Below are positions 27,851-37,183 of a DNA stretch of 50,331 nt, in pieces (the first letter of the stretch is position 1; each line of letters opens with the position of its first letter). The DNA comes from Melioribacteraceae bacterium (GTDB lineage Bacteria > Bacteroidota > Ignavibacteria > Ignavibacteriales > Melioribacteraceae). The notes beneath the pieces are model-generated. The model had not been told where the DNA came from. It did not search any database and saw only the letters and a list, made by a program, of their open reading frames with translations. A program made the translations under genes and the position numbers. The stretch spans positions 1 to 50,331 of the forward strand of contig JAOADJ010000007.1 in assembly GCA_026417375.1 (NCBI GenBank), in the 5' to 3' direction.

Positions 27851-28719
27851 CTTTTCTCCCGAAGTTTAAAGAAGTCAACCAAAGGTTTCACATACGATTT
27901 CGAAGTTTCAATTTCTATTGAATCTAATCTGCTGGAAATAAAAAGTGATTTTCTGTTTTCTCTTAAATTTTTTGAATATTCTTCAAAAGCGTTTTGGATT
28001 TTTTTATCACTTGTATCTATATATCTAATTTCACCGGTTTCAGAATCATAAAATTTAACAAGTCCTGCATTGAATAATTTTTTCTCTCTTTGATCTTCTA
28101 AAACAATCCCAATTAAATCATGTTTACGTCCAACAATTTTTAAGATTTTGTCATAACCGGCATCCAGAAAATCTGAGATTAAAAAAACGATAGCTTTCTT
28201 TTTAATTGTGTGATTAAAATATTCAAGTGCACTTTTAATATTTGAACCTTTTCTTTGTGGTTCAAAAGAAAGAACTTCACGAATAATTCTGAGTGAATGT
28301 GTTTTTCCTTTTTTTGGTGGAATAAATTTTTCAATTCGATCTGTAAAAAGAATTAACCCGACTTTATCATTATTCTTCAAAGCAGAAAAAGCAAGGACTG
28401 CACTTAATTCTGCTGCAATTTTTTGTTTTGTTTTATCAACAGAACCAAAGGAAAGTGAACCACTCATATCAACTAAAAGCATAACAGTAAGTTCACGTTC
28501 TTCTTCAAATATTTTAACATAAGGATGTCCAAAACGTGCTGTAACATTCCAATCAATATTTCTGATATCATCGCCGATAGTATATTCTCTCACTTCAGAA
28601 AATTCCATTCCTCTTCCTTTAAAAACAGAATGGTATTCTCCGCTAAAAACTTCGTTTACAACTCCACGAGTTTTTATTTCAATTTGTTTTACCTGTTTTA
28701 ATAATTCTTTTGAAATCAT
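27844..28719 (-). CDS. DUF58 (VWA-like) protein of the MoxR/Bat system
   Basis: A 291-residue soluble protein. It carries the DUF58 core EYTIGDDIRNIDWNVTARFG followed by a VWA-like fold with VDMSGSLSFG, and KAIVFLISDFLDAGYD. DUF58 proteins are regular partners of MoxR ATPases in VWA operons. The gene lies 88 bases after moxR, and overlaps the next gene by 7 bases. Start ATG is at 28719; the gap before it has no exact -7 box, so expression probably comes from upstream of moxR. Confidence 0.9.
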   Translation of the reverse strand: MISKELLKQVKQIEIKTRGVVNEVFSGEYHSVFKGRGMEFSEVREYTIGDDIRNIDWNVTARFGHPYVKIFEEERELTVMLLVDMSGSLSFGSVDKTKQKIAAELSAVLAFSALKNNDKVGLILFTDRIEKFIPPKKGKTHSLRIIREVLSFEPQRKGSNIKSALEYFNHTIKKKAIVFLISDFLDAGYDKILKIVGRKHDLIGIVLEDQREKKLFNAGLVKFYDSETGEIRYIDTSDKKIQNAFEEYSKNLRENRKSLFISSRLDSIEIETSKSYVKPLVDFFKLREKRW

Positions 28720-28807
28720 AATCTTTTATTTGAATAATTTCATTTCATAACATCATAAACTAATTTTAAATCAATCAATTACTTAAACGTATATTTTATA
28801 AATATGA

Positions 28808-29791
28808 TTAAGGAACTTCAACTGCATTAAGTATTTTATTAATTATTGTTTCAGAAGTAATATCTTCAGCTTCAGCTTCATAAGTAACAGCAATGCGATG
28901 TCTTAAAACATCAGAACAAATTGTTCTGACATCTTCGGGAATTACATAACCGCGCCGTCTTATGAAAGCAATTGCTCTTGCACCTAAAGCAAGATTTATT
29001 GTTGCTCTTGGAGAAGCACCATAAGCAATAAGATCTGTAAGTTCTTCAAGTCCAAAATCTTTTGGTGAACGTGTTGCAAAAACTATATCTAAAATATATT
29101 TCTCAATTTTTTCATCAACATAAATTTCATGAACTAATTTTCTTGCTCTTAAAATATCTTCAGGGGAAATTACAGCATTAATTTGCGGCAAATCTTGTGA
29201 AGTATTTAACCTCATTATTTTTTGTTCTTCTTCCCTTGTTGGATAAGTAATTTTAACTTTCAGCATGAAACGATCTACTTGTGCTTCCGGAAGTGGATAA
29301 GTTCCTTCCTGTTCAATAGGATTTTGTGTTGCAAGAACTAAAAATGGTTCATCGAGTTTAAATGTTGTATCTCCGATTGTAACTTGTCTTTCTTGCATTG
29401 CTTCCAATAATGCACTTTGTACTTTTGCGGGTGCGCGGTTTATTTCATCTGCTAAAATAAAGTTAGAAAAGATTGGTCCTTTTTTTATTGCAAAGTTTCC
29501 ATCTTTTTGATTGTAAATCATTGTACCTAATAAATCGGCAGGTAATAAATCTGGTGTGAACTGAATTCTTTGAAACTTTGCTTTCATTGTTGCAGCTAAT
29601 GATTTTATTGCAAGTGTTTTTGCTAAACCAGGTACACCTTCAAGTAAAATGTGTCCATTGCCAAGTAAGCCAACTACAAGTCTTTCAACCATTGACTTTT
29701 GACCGACAATAGTTTTGCTTATTTCATTAAACAAAATATCAATGAACTCACTTTCTTTTCGAATTTTTTCATTCAATAAAGTTATATCCAA
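28808..29791 (-). CDS. MoxR-family AAA+ ATPase
   Basis: Chaperone-like AAA+ ATPase (AAA_3) that acts with VWA proteins. The 327-residue product has Walker A EGVPGLAKT, Walker B FILADEINRAP, the MoxR motif LLEAMQERQVTIG, LATQNPIEQEGTYPLPEAQ (in part) with sensor 1, and GASPRATINL with sensor 2. The start is TTG at 29791, with a strong AAAGGAGAG ribosome site in front and no usable ATG near. It is the first gene of the Bat operon. Confidence 0.94.
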   Translation of the reverse strand: MDITLLNEKIRKESEFIDILFNEISKTIVGQKSMVERLVVGLLGNGHILLEGVPGLAKTLAIKSLAATMKAKFQRIQFTPDLLPADLLGTMIYNQKDGNFAIKKGPIFSNFILADEINRAPAKVQSALLEAMQERQVTIGDTTFKLDEPFLVLATQNPIEQEGTYPLPEAQVDRFMLKVKITYPTREEEQKIMRLNTSQDLPQINAVISPEDILRARKLVHEIYVDEKIEKYILDIVFATRSPKDFGLEELTDLIAYGASPRATINLALGARAIAFIRRRGYVIPEDVRTICSDVLRHRIAVTYEAEAEDITSETIINKILNAVEVP

Positions 29792-29859
29792 TTCTTTTCT
29801 CTCCTTTTTTGTTTGCTTCTACAAATTAAAATTGAAGTAGGTTTCGTTTTTTTGAGGTG

Positions 29860-29867
29860 CAAATATA
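29860..29867 (-). promoter_or_regulatory. -7 promoter element upstream of moxR
   Basis: TATATTTG on the minus strand matches TAnnTTTG exactly, 68 bases before the TTG start. No TTG box is seen at 19-21 bases upstream, so this is weaker evidence than for the other promoters. Confidence 0.3.
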
Positions 29868-29893
29868 TTGATTTTGATTTCTACTTTCTCTTT

Positions 29894-31081
29894 TTATTCA
29901 TTTATTACTTTGAGCATTGCAAATTTAAGATACACTGTTTCAGGCATTGCTGGCAAAATCGGATGATCTAAAGATGCATGATTAAAATGAAACAGCTGAA
30001 TTTTTTTGTTCACTTTGGTTGCTGCGTTTTTTATTATTGACAAAAAATCCTCATGATTTATATGATGTGAACATGATGAAGTAAACAATAATCCACCATC
30101 ATTTAATAAATTCATTGCTAGTCTGTTTAATTTTTCATAACCTTTAATTGCTGTTGGAATTGACTTTTTGCTTTTTGCAAAAGCTGGTGGATCGATATTA
30201 ACAACATCATATTTTTTATTTTTTAATATTTCTTCTTCCATAAAATCAAAAACATCAGAGTTGATTAATTCAACTTTTGTGTCAAATTTATTTAGTGCTA
30301 AATTATTTTTTACGTTTTCAATTTCAGTAATTGATGAATCCACGAATGTTACTTTTGAACATTTATTATAAATTGCATGTAATCCAAATCCTCCGGAATT
30401 ACAAAAACAATCCAACACATTTTTGTTTGTGCAAAATTTTCCAAAATATTCTCTGTTATCACATTGATCAAAGAAGAAACCGGTTTTTTGACCGACATTA
30501 AAATCAACTTTATATTTAATTATTCCATCGTCAATCAATTCAGTCTCTTTCTCACCAAAATAAATTTTATCTTCTTCATTTAACCCTTCAAGTTTTCTAA
30601 AATATGAATCATGCTTTGTAAAAATATTTTTTGCATTAAATTTTTCTTTTAATATTTTCAAAATGATTTCAATATTTTTTTCAATTCCTGCAGAATAAAT
30701 TTGAAGAACAAATATATTATTGTATTTATCAATTATTAATCCGGGTAAAAAATCACTCTCGCTAAAAACAAGTCGATAAGAATCTCGATTTGGATAAAAC
30801 TGTTTTCTTAGTTCGAATGCCTGAACTAATCTGTCTTCAATTATTTTTTCAATTAATATTTCCTTTTGTTTAGATAAAACTCTAACAGCAATTAAAGAAT
30901 TTGCATTATAAAAACCTTTTGCCAAAAAATTTCCTGTAAAATCAAAAACGTCAACCAGATCACCATTTTCGGGATTGTTTTCAATTTTTAGAATTTCATT
31001 ACTAAATATCCAAAGATGCCCTTTTTTAATTCTTCTATCTTCATTTTTTTTCAGAACTACTTTTTTCAATTTATAATCCAA
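29894..31081 (-). CDS. RlmI-like 23S rRNA (cytosine-5) methyltransferase family protein
   Basis: Class I SAM-dependent rRNA methyltransferase of the RlmI/RlmK-type PUA-MTase group. The 395-residue protein begins with a PUA domain (KKNEDRRIKKGHLWIFSNEI, in part), then the family motif NVGQKTGFFFDQCDNRE, SAM motif I LDCFCNSGGFGLHA, VNIDPPAFAKSKK, and the catalytic-cysteine segment TSSCSHHI. The start is TTG at 31081, since an in-frame stop lies just upstream and no ATG is available nearby; no ribosome site is evident. Function by family: ribosome modification. Confidence 0.86.
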   Translation of the reverse strand: MDYKLKKVVLKKNEDRRIKKGHLWIFSNEILKIENNPENGDLVDVFDFTGNFLAKGFYNANSLIAVRVLSKQKEILIEKIIEDRLVQAFELRKQFYPNRDSYRLVFSESDFLPGLIIDKYNNIFVLQIYSAGIEKNIEIILKILKEKFNAKNIFTKHDSYFRKLEGLNEEDKIYFGEKETELIDDGIIKYKVDFNVGQKTGFFFDQCDNREYFGKFCTNKNVLDCFCNSGGFGLHAIYNKCSKVTFVDSSITEIENVKNNLALNKFDTKVELINSDVFDFMEEEILKNKKYDVVNIDPPAFAKSKKSIPTAIKGYEKLNRLAMNLLNDGGLLFTSSCSHHINHEDFLSIIKNAATKVNKKIQLFHFNHASLDHPILPAMPETVYLKFAMLKVINE

Positions 31082-31167
31082 ATTTGTTATTTAAATATAC
31101 CAATTTGAACTTAGCTTAAAACATAGAAATTAATTTGTTAAATTAGATTCAAATAAAAAGATCAAAT

Positions 31168-32625
31168 ATGAACCCGACTGAAATATTAAAGAAATTTTTT
31201 AATTATGAATCATTTCGTGGTGAACAAGAAAATATCATAAACACTTTAGTTTATAAAAAGAATCATTGCTTAGTTTTAATGCCAACTGGTGGTGGTAAAT
31301 CTTTATGTTACCAAGTGCCGGCATTAATGTTCGAAGGTGGAACAATTGTTATTAGTCCATTAATAGCTTTAATGCAAGATCAGGTTGATGCATTAAAAAA
31401 GAAAAATATCCCGGCAGAATTTATTAATTCATCTGTACCACCTGATAAAAGAAAACAAAGATTACAAAAGTTTGTAGAAGGAAAAACTAAATTACTTTAT
31501 GTTACCCCTGAAAGGTTTAGAAAGGAAGAATTTATAGATGAAATAAAAAAAGTCAAAATTGATTTACTTGCAGTTGATGAAGCACATTGTATTAGTGAAT
31601 GGGGTCACGATTTCCGTCCAGATTACTCACGTATTGCTGAATTTAGAAATTTAATTGGAAATCCTTTGACAATTGCATTAACTGCTACTGCAACAATTGA
31701 AGTACAAAAAGACATTATTTCTAAACTTGGACTTAAAGAATCAGGTATTCAAATTTTTCATCAAGGAATTCAAAGACCAAATTTAAAATTAGAAGCAATA
31801 GAAGTTTATGATGAAAAAGATACATTAAAAAATATTTTAGATGTAATTAAAAATTACAATGGTTCGGGAATTATATATTTTTCATTAATCAAGACACTTG
31901 AAAATTTTTCTCAATTGTTACAAGACAAAAAAATCAACCACAAAATTTATCATGGTAAATTAGATTCAACATTAAGAAAAAAAACACAAAGAGAATTTTT
32001 AGATAATAAAGAAAAATTAATTCTTGCAACAAATGCTTTTGGAATGGGAATAGACAAACCTGATATACGATTTGTTATTCATGCAGAAGTTCCATCATCA
32101 ATTGAATCATATTATCAGGAAATTGGAAGAGCCGGAAGAGACAATAAACCTTCACTTTGTTTATTAATTTATAATCAACAGGATTTATACACACAAATGG
32201 AATTTATTAAATGGGCAAATCCCGATGCAAATTTTTACTCTAGACTTTATGATTTAATAAAATCAAAAAATCACGAAATAAATAATTTCGGAATTGAATA
32301 TTTAAGAGAAGAATTAAGTTGGAAAAACAAAAATGATTTTCGTTTAGAAACAGCATTAGCAATGTTCGATAGATATGGAATAACAGAAGGAGATATTGAA
32401 ACAAAAGACTTAACTATAGTAAATGAATTACCATTTGAGTTAAGTAATGAAAAATATTTAAATGAAAAACTTAAAAGAGATAATTTAAAATTACTTTCAA
32501 TGGTTCAATATTTTAGAACCGAAAAATGCAGAAGAAAGTTTATTTCAGAATACTTTGGATTTTTCGATGAAAATGATTGTGGAAATTGTGATATATGTAA
32601 TCAAATTATAAAACAAGATGAATAA
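31168..32625 (+). CDS. RecQ-family DNA helicase, short form
   Basis: ATP-dependent 3'-5' DNA helicase. The 485-residue protein has motif I MPTGGGKSLCYQVPAL, motif II DEAHCISEWGHDFRP (aromatic-loop RecQ signature), motif III ALTATAT, motif VI EIGRAGRDNKPS and the zinc-binding cysteines (EKCRRKF plus CGNCDIC) at the C-terminus. It ends right after the zinc domain and has no winged-helix or HRDC domain, whereas E. coli RecQ is 609 long. Short RecQ forms are common in Bacteroidota relatives. It is the last core gene before the accessory region. Confidence 0.92.
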   Translation: MNPTEILKKFFNYESFRGEQENIINTLVYKKNHCLVLMPTGGGKSLCYQVPALMFEGGTIVISPLIALMQDQVDALKKKNIPAEFINSSVPPDKRKQRLQKFVEGKTKLLYVTPERFRKEEFIDEIKKVKIDLLAVDEAHCISEWGHDFRPDYSRIAEFRNLIGNPLTIALTATATIEVQKDIISKLGLKESGIQIFHQGIQRPNLKLEAIEVYDEKDTLKNILDVIKNYNGSGIIYFSLIKTLENFSQLLQDKKINHKIYHGKLDSTLRKKTQREFLDNKEKLILATNAFGMGIDKPDIRFVIHAEVPSSIESYYQEIGRAGRDNKPSLCLLIYNQQDLYTQMEFIKWANPDANFYSRLYDLIKSKNHEINNFGIEYLREELSWKNKNDFRLETALAMFDRYGITEGDIETKDLTIVNELPFELSNEKYLNEKLKRDNLKLLSMVQYFRTEKCRRKFISEYFGFFDENDCGNCDICNQIIKQDE

Positions 32626-32944
32626 TAATTTAATTTCAGTTCACTTTAGTGAACTGATAAAAGAAAAAAAGTAAGAATTTTTACATAATTTGTAATATCT
32701 AAAAATCTTTGTTTGCTTGATTTATAGATAGAAATCACATTAAAAATTTCAAGACGAATTTACCCCCAGAAGATTATAATTATTTATTGCTTTGTTAGTT
32801 TTTGCAGCTATCACCACTTGTATTATTTTGATTTATTTTATTTTTTTAAGTAATAAAAAATTTCTAGAAAATATTATTTGAGGGCTCAAGAATAAAATTA
32901 TATATTACATCAAAATAATTCTAAAATTAAAATTAAATAAATAA
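32626..32944 (+). other. Intergenic gap between recQ and the defence cassette
   Basis: 319 AT-rich bases. It holds one orphan hairpin (32637-32656, listed separately) and a short open stretch (32792-32881) that would encode a hydrophobic peptide but lacks an ATG and ribosome site. I see no tRNA, no att-like direct repeat and no exact promoter match. A promoter for the downstream cassette is expected here but cannot be pinpointed. Confidence 0.6.
32637..32656 (+). repeat. Orphan hairpin of the RAYT-associated family
   Basis: CAGTTCACTTTAGTGAACTG is a perfect 9-bp stem with a TT loop, identical to the third hairpin of unit 4 (42035-42054). It lies 11 bases after the recQ stop. The following bases (ataaaagaaa) also resemble unit 4. 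It may act as a recQ 3'-end hairpin, but no T-run follows. Confidence 0.85.
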
Positions 32945-35900
32945 ATGCTTATTGATAACAAAACAAAAATTAATGTAAATGAATACTATAAAGTTTTCGA
33001 CTTTATAAAAAATTATACTGATAAAGGTAATCTGGATATTGTTACTGGTTACTTTTCAGTAAATGCTTTAGCAATGATTAATGATGAGCTCAATTCAGTT
33101 GAAAAATTTCAAATGATTTTAGGAAATTTGATTAAGAATGAATTACTAGAAGATAAAATTATTGATCTTCTAAATGGAAATCCTGGAATTATTTCAACAC
33201 TTTCTTTAAGTACTACAGCAAAAAAAGCTGTCGAATTTTTACAACAAGACAAGGTAGTAGTTAAAACAATTCAAAAAAACTTTTGTCATGCAAAATCGTA
33301 TCTTTACAGTGACAAAACCATTACTAAAAATTATTTTATTGTTGGCAGTTCAAACCTTACAGATGCTGGTCTTGGAATTAAAGAAAGTTCAAATATAGAA
33401 TTAAACATTGCTAAACACGACTATGAAGATGAATTCAAAAGCCTGAAAATTTGGTTTGATGAATTGTGGGATAAAGTAGCGGTAGATAAAATCGAATTGT
33501 CCAATAAAACAAAAATCAATGTGAAGGAATATTTCATTGAACTGATTAAAAATCTTTTCAAAGAATACACACCAAAAGATCTTTATTACAAAATCCTTTA
33601 CGAAATGTTTAAGGACGATATTTTACAATTTACAGGTAGCGAAGAATTCAGACGTGAAATAACACATTTAGAAGAAACAATTGTTTATAAAACCCTATAC
33701 CCGTATCAACAAAAAGGCGCAATTAGTTTAATTAAAATGCTTCAAAAATTTAATGGAGCAATATTAGCTGATGCTGTTGGATTGGGTAAAACTTGGACTG
33801 CACTAGCTGTTATGAAATATTTCGAACTAAAGGGATACACTGTTCTACTCCTTTGTCCTAAAAAACTCTCAAACAACTGGCAGCAATACAAAGTAGGGCA
33901 GCAAAGCAGATTTGAAAAGGATGAAATTGATTTTTACATAAGGTATCACACTGATTTGCAAGAAGGACGTTTTGAAAGATACAACGATAAAACACTTCGA
34001 TATTTCAAAACAAGACCTAAACTTTTAGTTGTTATTGATGAAAGCCACAATTTACGTAACGACAAATCATCTCGCTACAAATTTCTGATCGAAGAATTGT
34101 TATTGCCTGAAAACAAAACGCGCGATGTAAAAGTATTACAACTTTCTGCAACACCAATAAATAATAAACTGATAGATATTCGTAATCAGTTCAAATTAAT
34201 GTCAAAAGGGCTGGATGATGGATTTAAAGAAACCGAATTAGAAATTGATAGCCTTGAAAGTATTTTTAGAATTGTTCAAAAAGATTTTAATGAATGGTCA
34301 AACCTTGAAGAACGAAAAATATCTGATCTTATTGCTAAGTTTCCTAAAAAATTTGAAAAATTGACTGATGCTTTAATTGTTGCTAGAACTAGAAAATTAA
34401 TAGAAAGTGAATTCGGTGAAATTAGTTTTCCCAGGAAAAATAAGCCTATTAATGAATTCATAACCCCTGAAAATATCGGGGAATTTAAATCATTTGAGGA
34501 TATACTTGAAGGGATTTCGATTAATATGACCGCTTACCGTCCTGCTGATTACATTGGAAATATCCAACCTAAAAGTGTTCTTGAAGACGAGAAACAACGC
34601 CAAAAGTTCTTGGTTAAAATGATGTATATCCTTTTGATGAAACGACTTGAATCAAGTTGGTTTTCATTCAAAAATACTATAGAGAACATTTTGAATCATC
34701 ACAAAAATGCTTTGAATAAAGTAGAGCAGTTTTTACAAAGTAAAAATGACAGTTCTATTGAAGATGATTTAACTGAAGAAGAAAAAGAAGAAATTGATGA
34801 AGCAGCATCAGAGATTAATGGCGAAATTAATGAAACAATTACTTTAGGAAAGAAAAGCCCAATTCCTCTTTCTTCTATTACTAACATTGAAAATTTTAAA
34901 ATGCACCTAGAAGCAGATATTGAAAAGCTTGATAAACTCAAAACTAATTTAGACAAATACCAAGAAGATTTTAACAACAGAAAAACGCAAGATGAAAAAC
35001 TGAACAAATTAATTAAACACATCACCAGTAAACAATCAACTTCGGAAAACAAGAAAGTTTTAATTTTTACAGTATTTGCAGACACTGCCAAATTTCTTTA
35101 TGATCAACTTATCAAAAGTGGCATCAAAAATTTAGCTTATGTTACAGGTTCTCATAGCGAATCTTATGATGGTTATTCTGGTGAAAAATTCGAAACTATT
35201 TTAGAACGTTTTGCTCCTTTCACAAAACTTTATAATGAAAAAGATTGGTCCGAATTTTATGAGAACCACCTTGGTTTTGATTCTACTTATTATAAGAATG
35301 GAAAATGGATTGTTCCCTATGAAAAATGGCTTGAACTTATAGAATTGTATGATAATTCAACAAAAACGAAAATTGAAAATCCAATTGATGTATTGATAGC
35401 AACAGATTGTTTAAGTGAAGGGCAGAATTTACAGGACTGCGATACTGTTGTGAATTATGATATTCATTGGAATCCGGTTCGTATTATACAGCGAATGGGT
35501 AGAATTGACCGCATTGGCTCACCAAACAAAACTATAACAGGAATTAATTTTTGGCCAAGTAAAAGCTACGACGATTATCTCAAACTCAAAAGACGAGTAG
35601 AAAGTAGAATGGCATTAATGACAGTCGTAGGAACAGAACTAGATGAAAAGATGACTCCTGAATTGGAAAAAATCCTCGAAGAAAATCCAATTATTTCAAA
35701 ACAATCACAAAAGATGTTAGAACAATTGCAAATAACTTGGGAAGATGTTGAAACCAATGAAGATACTCTTGGTTTTAATGACCTTTCTTTAGAGCAATTT
35801 CGACAAGAACTTTATGAGTTCTTCAAACAGAATGAAGATTTCTTCAGAAAAATACCAAACGGTGTTTTTACTGGTTTCAAATTTAGACCATTAGGTAAAT

Positions 35901-36346
35901 TTCAATCAATGCCAGATAGTATTATAGCTCTATTAGGATATCCCAAAAGACCTGATGAAGATGAAAATTTTATTTATAATGAAGTTCACTTATTACATCA
36001 AAACATTGATGAATTTTCTGAAAATAACGATAGTAGAAATAACAGTCGAATAGTTTTAATAAACAATCAGGAAATTTTAACTTTCCTTCGCTCTCATAAA
36101 CATGAGCAAAGATATGTTCCGAAAAATATTGACAACGGTGATACATCCGCTTTAAATAAACTCGCAGATGCCCTTGGCACTTGGATTAAAGCTCAAGTAA
36201 CACCCTTAGCTGTGAATGAAATTCAAGATTTGTTTACTGGTAATATTTCTCCAAAGAGTATTTCACCAGAACAAAAGAAATTAGAAGAAAAATTTAAACC
36301 CGAAAATTTTGATTTAATCAATTGGTTTGTTATATCAAACAGGTAA
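32945..36346 (+). CDS. PLD-nuclease / SNF2-type helicase fusion, putative defence protein
   Basis: The 1133-residue protein has an N-terminal phospholipase D-like domain (about 1-180) with a single HKD-type motif (His115, Lys117, then [12 protein letters not shown] and a Glu near 152), and a large SF2/SNF2 helicase: Walker A DAVGLGKT (276-283), DESHNLRN (365-372), [10 protein letters not shown], and the C-terminal lobe with [21 protein letters not shown] and [16 protein letters not shown] domains of this kind are nucleases that work as dimers. The gene precedes KilA-N and methyltransferase genes by 6-base gaps. I infer an effector or translocase-nuclease of a restriction-like system, similar in logic to HsdR but with a PLD nuclease. 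Known DISARM and BREX sets do not match. Confidence 0.85.
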   Translation: MLIDNKTKINVNEYYKVFDFIKNYTDKGNLDIVTGYFSVNALAMINDELNSVEKFQMILGNLIKNELLEDKIIDLLNGNPGIISTLSLSTTAKKAVEFLQQDKVVVKTIQKNFCHAKSYLYSDKTITKNYFIVGSSNLTDAGLGIKESSNIELNIAKHDYEDEFKSLKIWFDELWDKVAVDKIELSNKTKINVKEYFIELIKNLFKEYTPKDLYYKILYEMFKDDILQFTGSEEFRREITHLEETIVYKTLYPYQQKGAISLIKMLQKFNGAILADAVGLGKTWTALAVMKYFELKGYTVLLLCPKKLSNNWQQYKVGQQSRFEKDEIDFYIRYHTDLQEGRFERYNDKTLRYFKTRPKLLVVIDESHNLRNDKSSRYKFLIEELLLPENKTRDVKVLQLSATPINNKLIDIRNQFKLMSKGLDDGFKETELEIDSLESIFRIVQKDFNEWSNLEERKISDLIAKFPKKFEKLTDALIVARTRKLIESEFGEISFPRKNKPINEFITPENIGEFKSFEDILEGISINMTAYRPADYIGNIQPKSVLEDEKQRQKFLVKMMYILLMKRLESSWFSFKNTIENILNHHKNALNKVEQFLQSKNDSSIEDDLTEEEKEEIDEAASEINGEINETITLGKKSPIPLSSITNIENFKMHLEADIEKLDKLKTNLDKYQEDFNNRKTQDEKLNKLIKHITSKQSTSENKKVLIFTVFADTAKFLYDQLIKSGIKNLAYVTGSHSESYDGYSGEKFETILERFAPFTKLYNEKDWSEFYENHLGFDSTYYKNGKWIVPYEKWLELIELYDNSTKTKIENPIDVLIATDCLSEGQNLQDCDTVVNYDIHWNPVRIIQRMGRIDRIGSPNKTITGINFWPSKSYDDYLKLKRRVESRMALMTVVGTELDEKMTPELEKILEENPIISKQSQKMLEQLQITWEDVETNEDTLGFNDLSLEQFRQELYEFFKQNEDFFRKIPNGVFTGFKFRPLGKFQSMPDSIIALLGYPKRPDEDENFIYNEVHLLHQNIDEFSENNDSRNNSRIVLINNQEILTFLRSHKHEQRYVPKNIDNGDTSALNKLADALGTWIKAQVTPLAVNEIQDLFTGNISPKSISPEQKKLEEKFKPENFDLINWFVISNR

Positions 36347-36352
36347 TTGATT

Positions 36353-37177
36353 ATGGCAAAGAGTTCTAAAATTGATGTAAAAGGAACTGAAATAACTATT
36401 CTCAAAAATCTAAATGATGATTTTATTTCCTTAACAGATATTGCAAGACATAAGGATGCCGAGCATACCGATACCATTATCCAAAACTGGATGCGCAACC
36501 GGAATACGATTGAGTTATTGGGTTTTTGGGAAAGCATTTATAACCCCAATTTTAAACCCCTCGAATTCGAGGGCTTTAGAAAACAAGCTGGATTAAACAG
36601 TTTTGTTATGACTCCAAAAAAATGGATTGAATCAACTAAAGCAATAGGTATTATTTCAAAATCTGGACGTAATGGTGGAACTTTTGCTCACAAAGACATT
36701 GCTTTTGAATTTGCTTCCTGGATTTCCATTGAATTCAAACTTTATGTCATTAAAGAATTCCAACGCCTGAAAGCAGATGAAAACAACCGCTTGCAACTGG
36801 AGTGGAACCTGCAGCGAACTTTAGCCAAAATAAATTATCGCATCCATACTGATGCTATTAAAGATAATCTTATTCCAAAAGAACTTTCTAAATTACAAAT
36901 TCAGTTTATGTATGCCGATGAAGCCGATTTGTTGAATGTTGCTTTATTTGGGATTACTGCAAAACAATGGAGAGATATTAATCCCGAAAAAGAAGGAAAT
37001 ATTAGAGATTATGCAACAATAGAACAATTAGTTGTTTTGTCAAACCTCGAAAGCATTAATGCTGTACTTATTCATCAAGGTTTATCACAAACAGAAAGAC
37101 TAAAACAACTCAACCAAATTGCCATTCAACAGATGAAGTCTTTAGTTAATAATATTAACACCAATAAATTGAAGTAG
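36353..37177 (+). CDS. KilA-N domain protein
   Basis: A 274-residue protein with an N-terminal KilA-N DNA-binding domain (about 15-125: DFISLTDIARHKDAEHTDT, NWMRNRNTIELLGFWE, KSGRNGGTFAHKDIAFEFAS and EFKLYVIKEFQRLK), followed by a helical C-terminal region with WRDINPEKEGNIRDYATIEQ. KilA-N proteins come from large DNA viruses and phages and also sit within bacterial R-M operons; the function there is unclear (regulator or specificity accessory). Start set at the ATG at 36353; an in-frame TTG two codons earlier is less likely. It lies 6 bases after the helicase stop and 6 before the methyltransferase. Confidence 0.88.
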   Translation: MAKSSKIDVKGTEITILKNLNDDFISLTDIARHKDAEHTDTIIQNWMRNRNTIELLGFWESIYNPNFKPLEFEGFRKQAGLNSFVMTPKKWIESTKAIGIISKSGRNGGTFAHKDIAFEFASWISIEFKLYVIKEFQRLKADENNRLQLEWNLQRTLAKINYRIHTDAIKDNLIPKELSKLQIQFMYADEADLLNVALFGITAKQWRDINPEKEGNIRDYATIEQLVVLSNLESINAVLIHQGLSQTERLKQLNQIAIQQMKSLVNNINTNKLK

Positions 37178-37183
37178 CCAACA

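Noticed and set aside
32792-32881. Short membrane peptide gene (about 29 residues, very hydrophobic)
   Set aside because: It would need a TTG start, has no ribosome site, and its composition is what an AT-rich intergenic stretch gives by chance.
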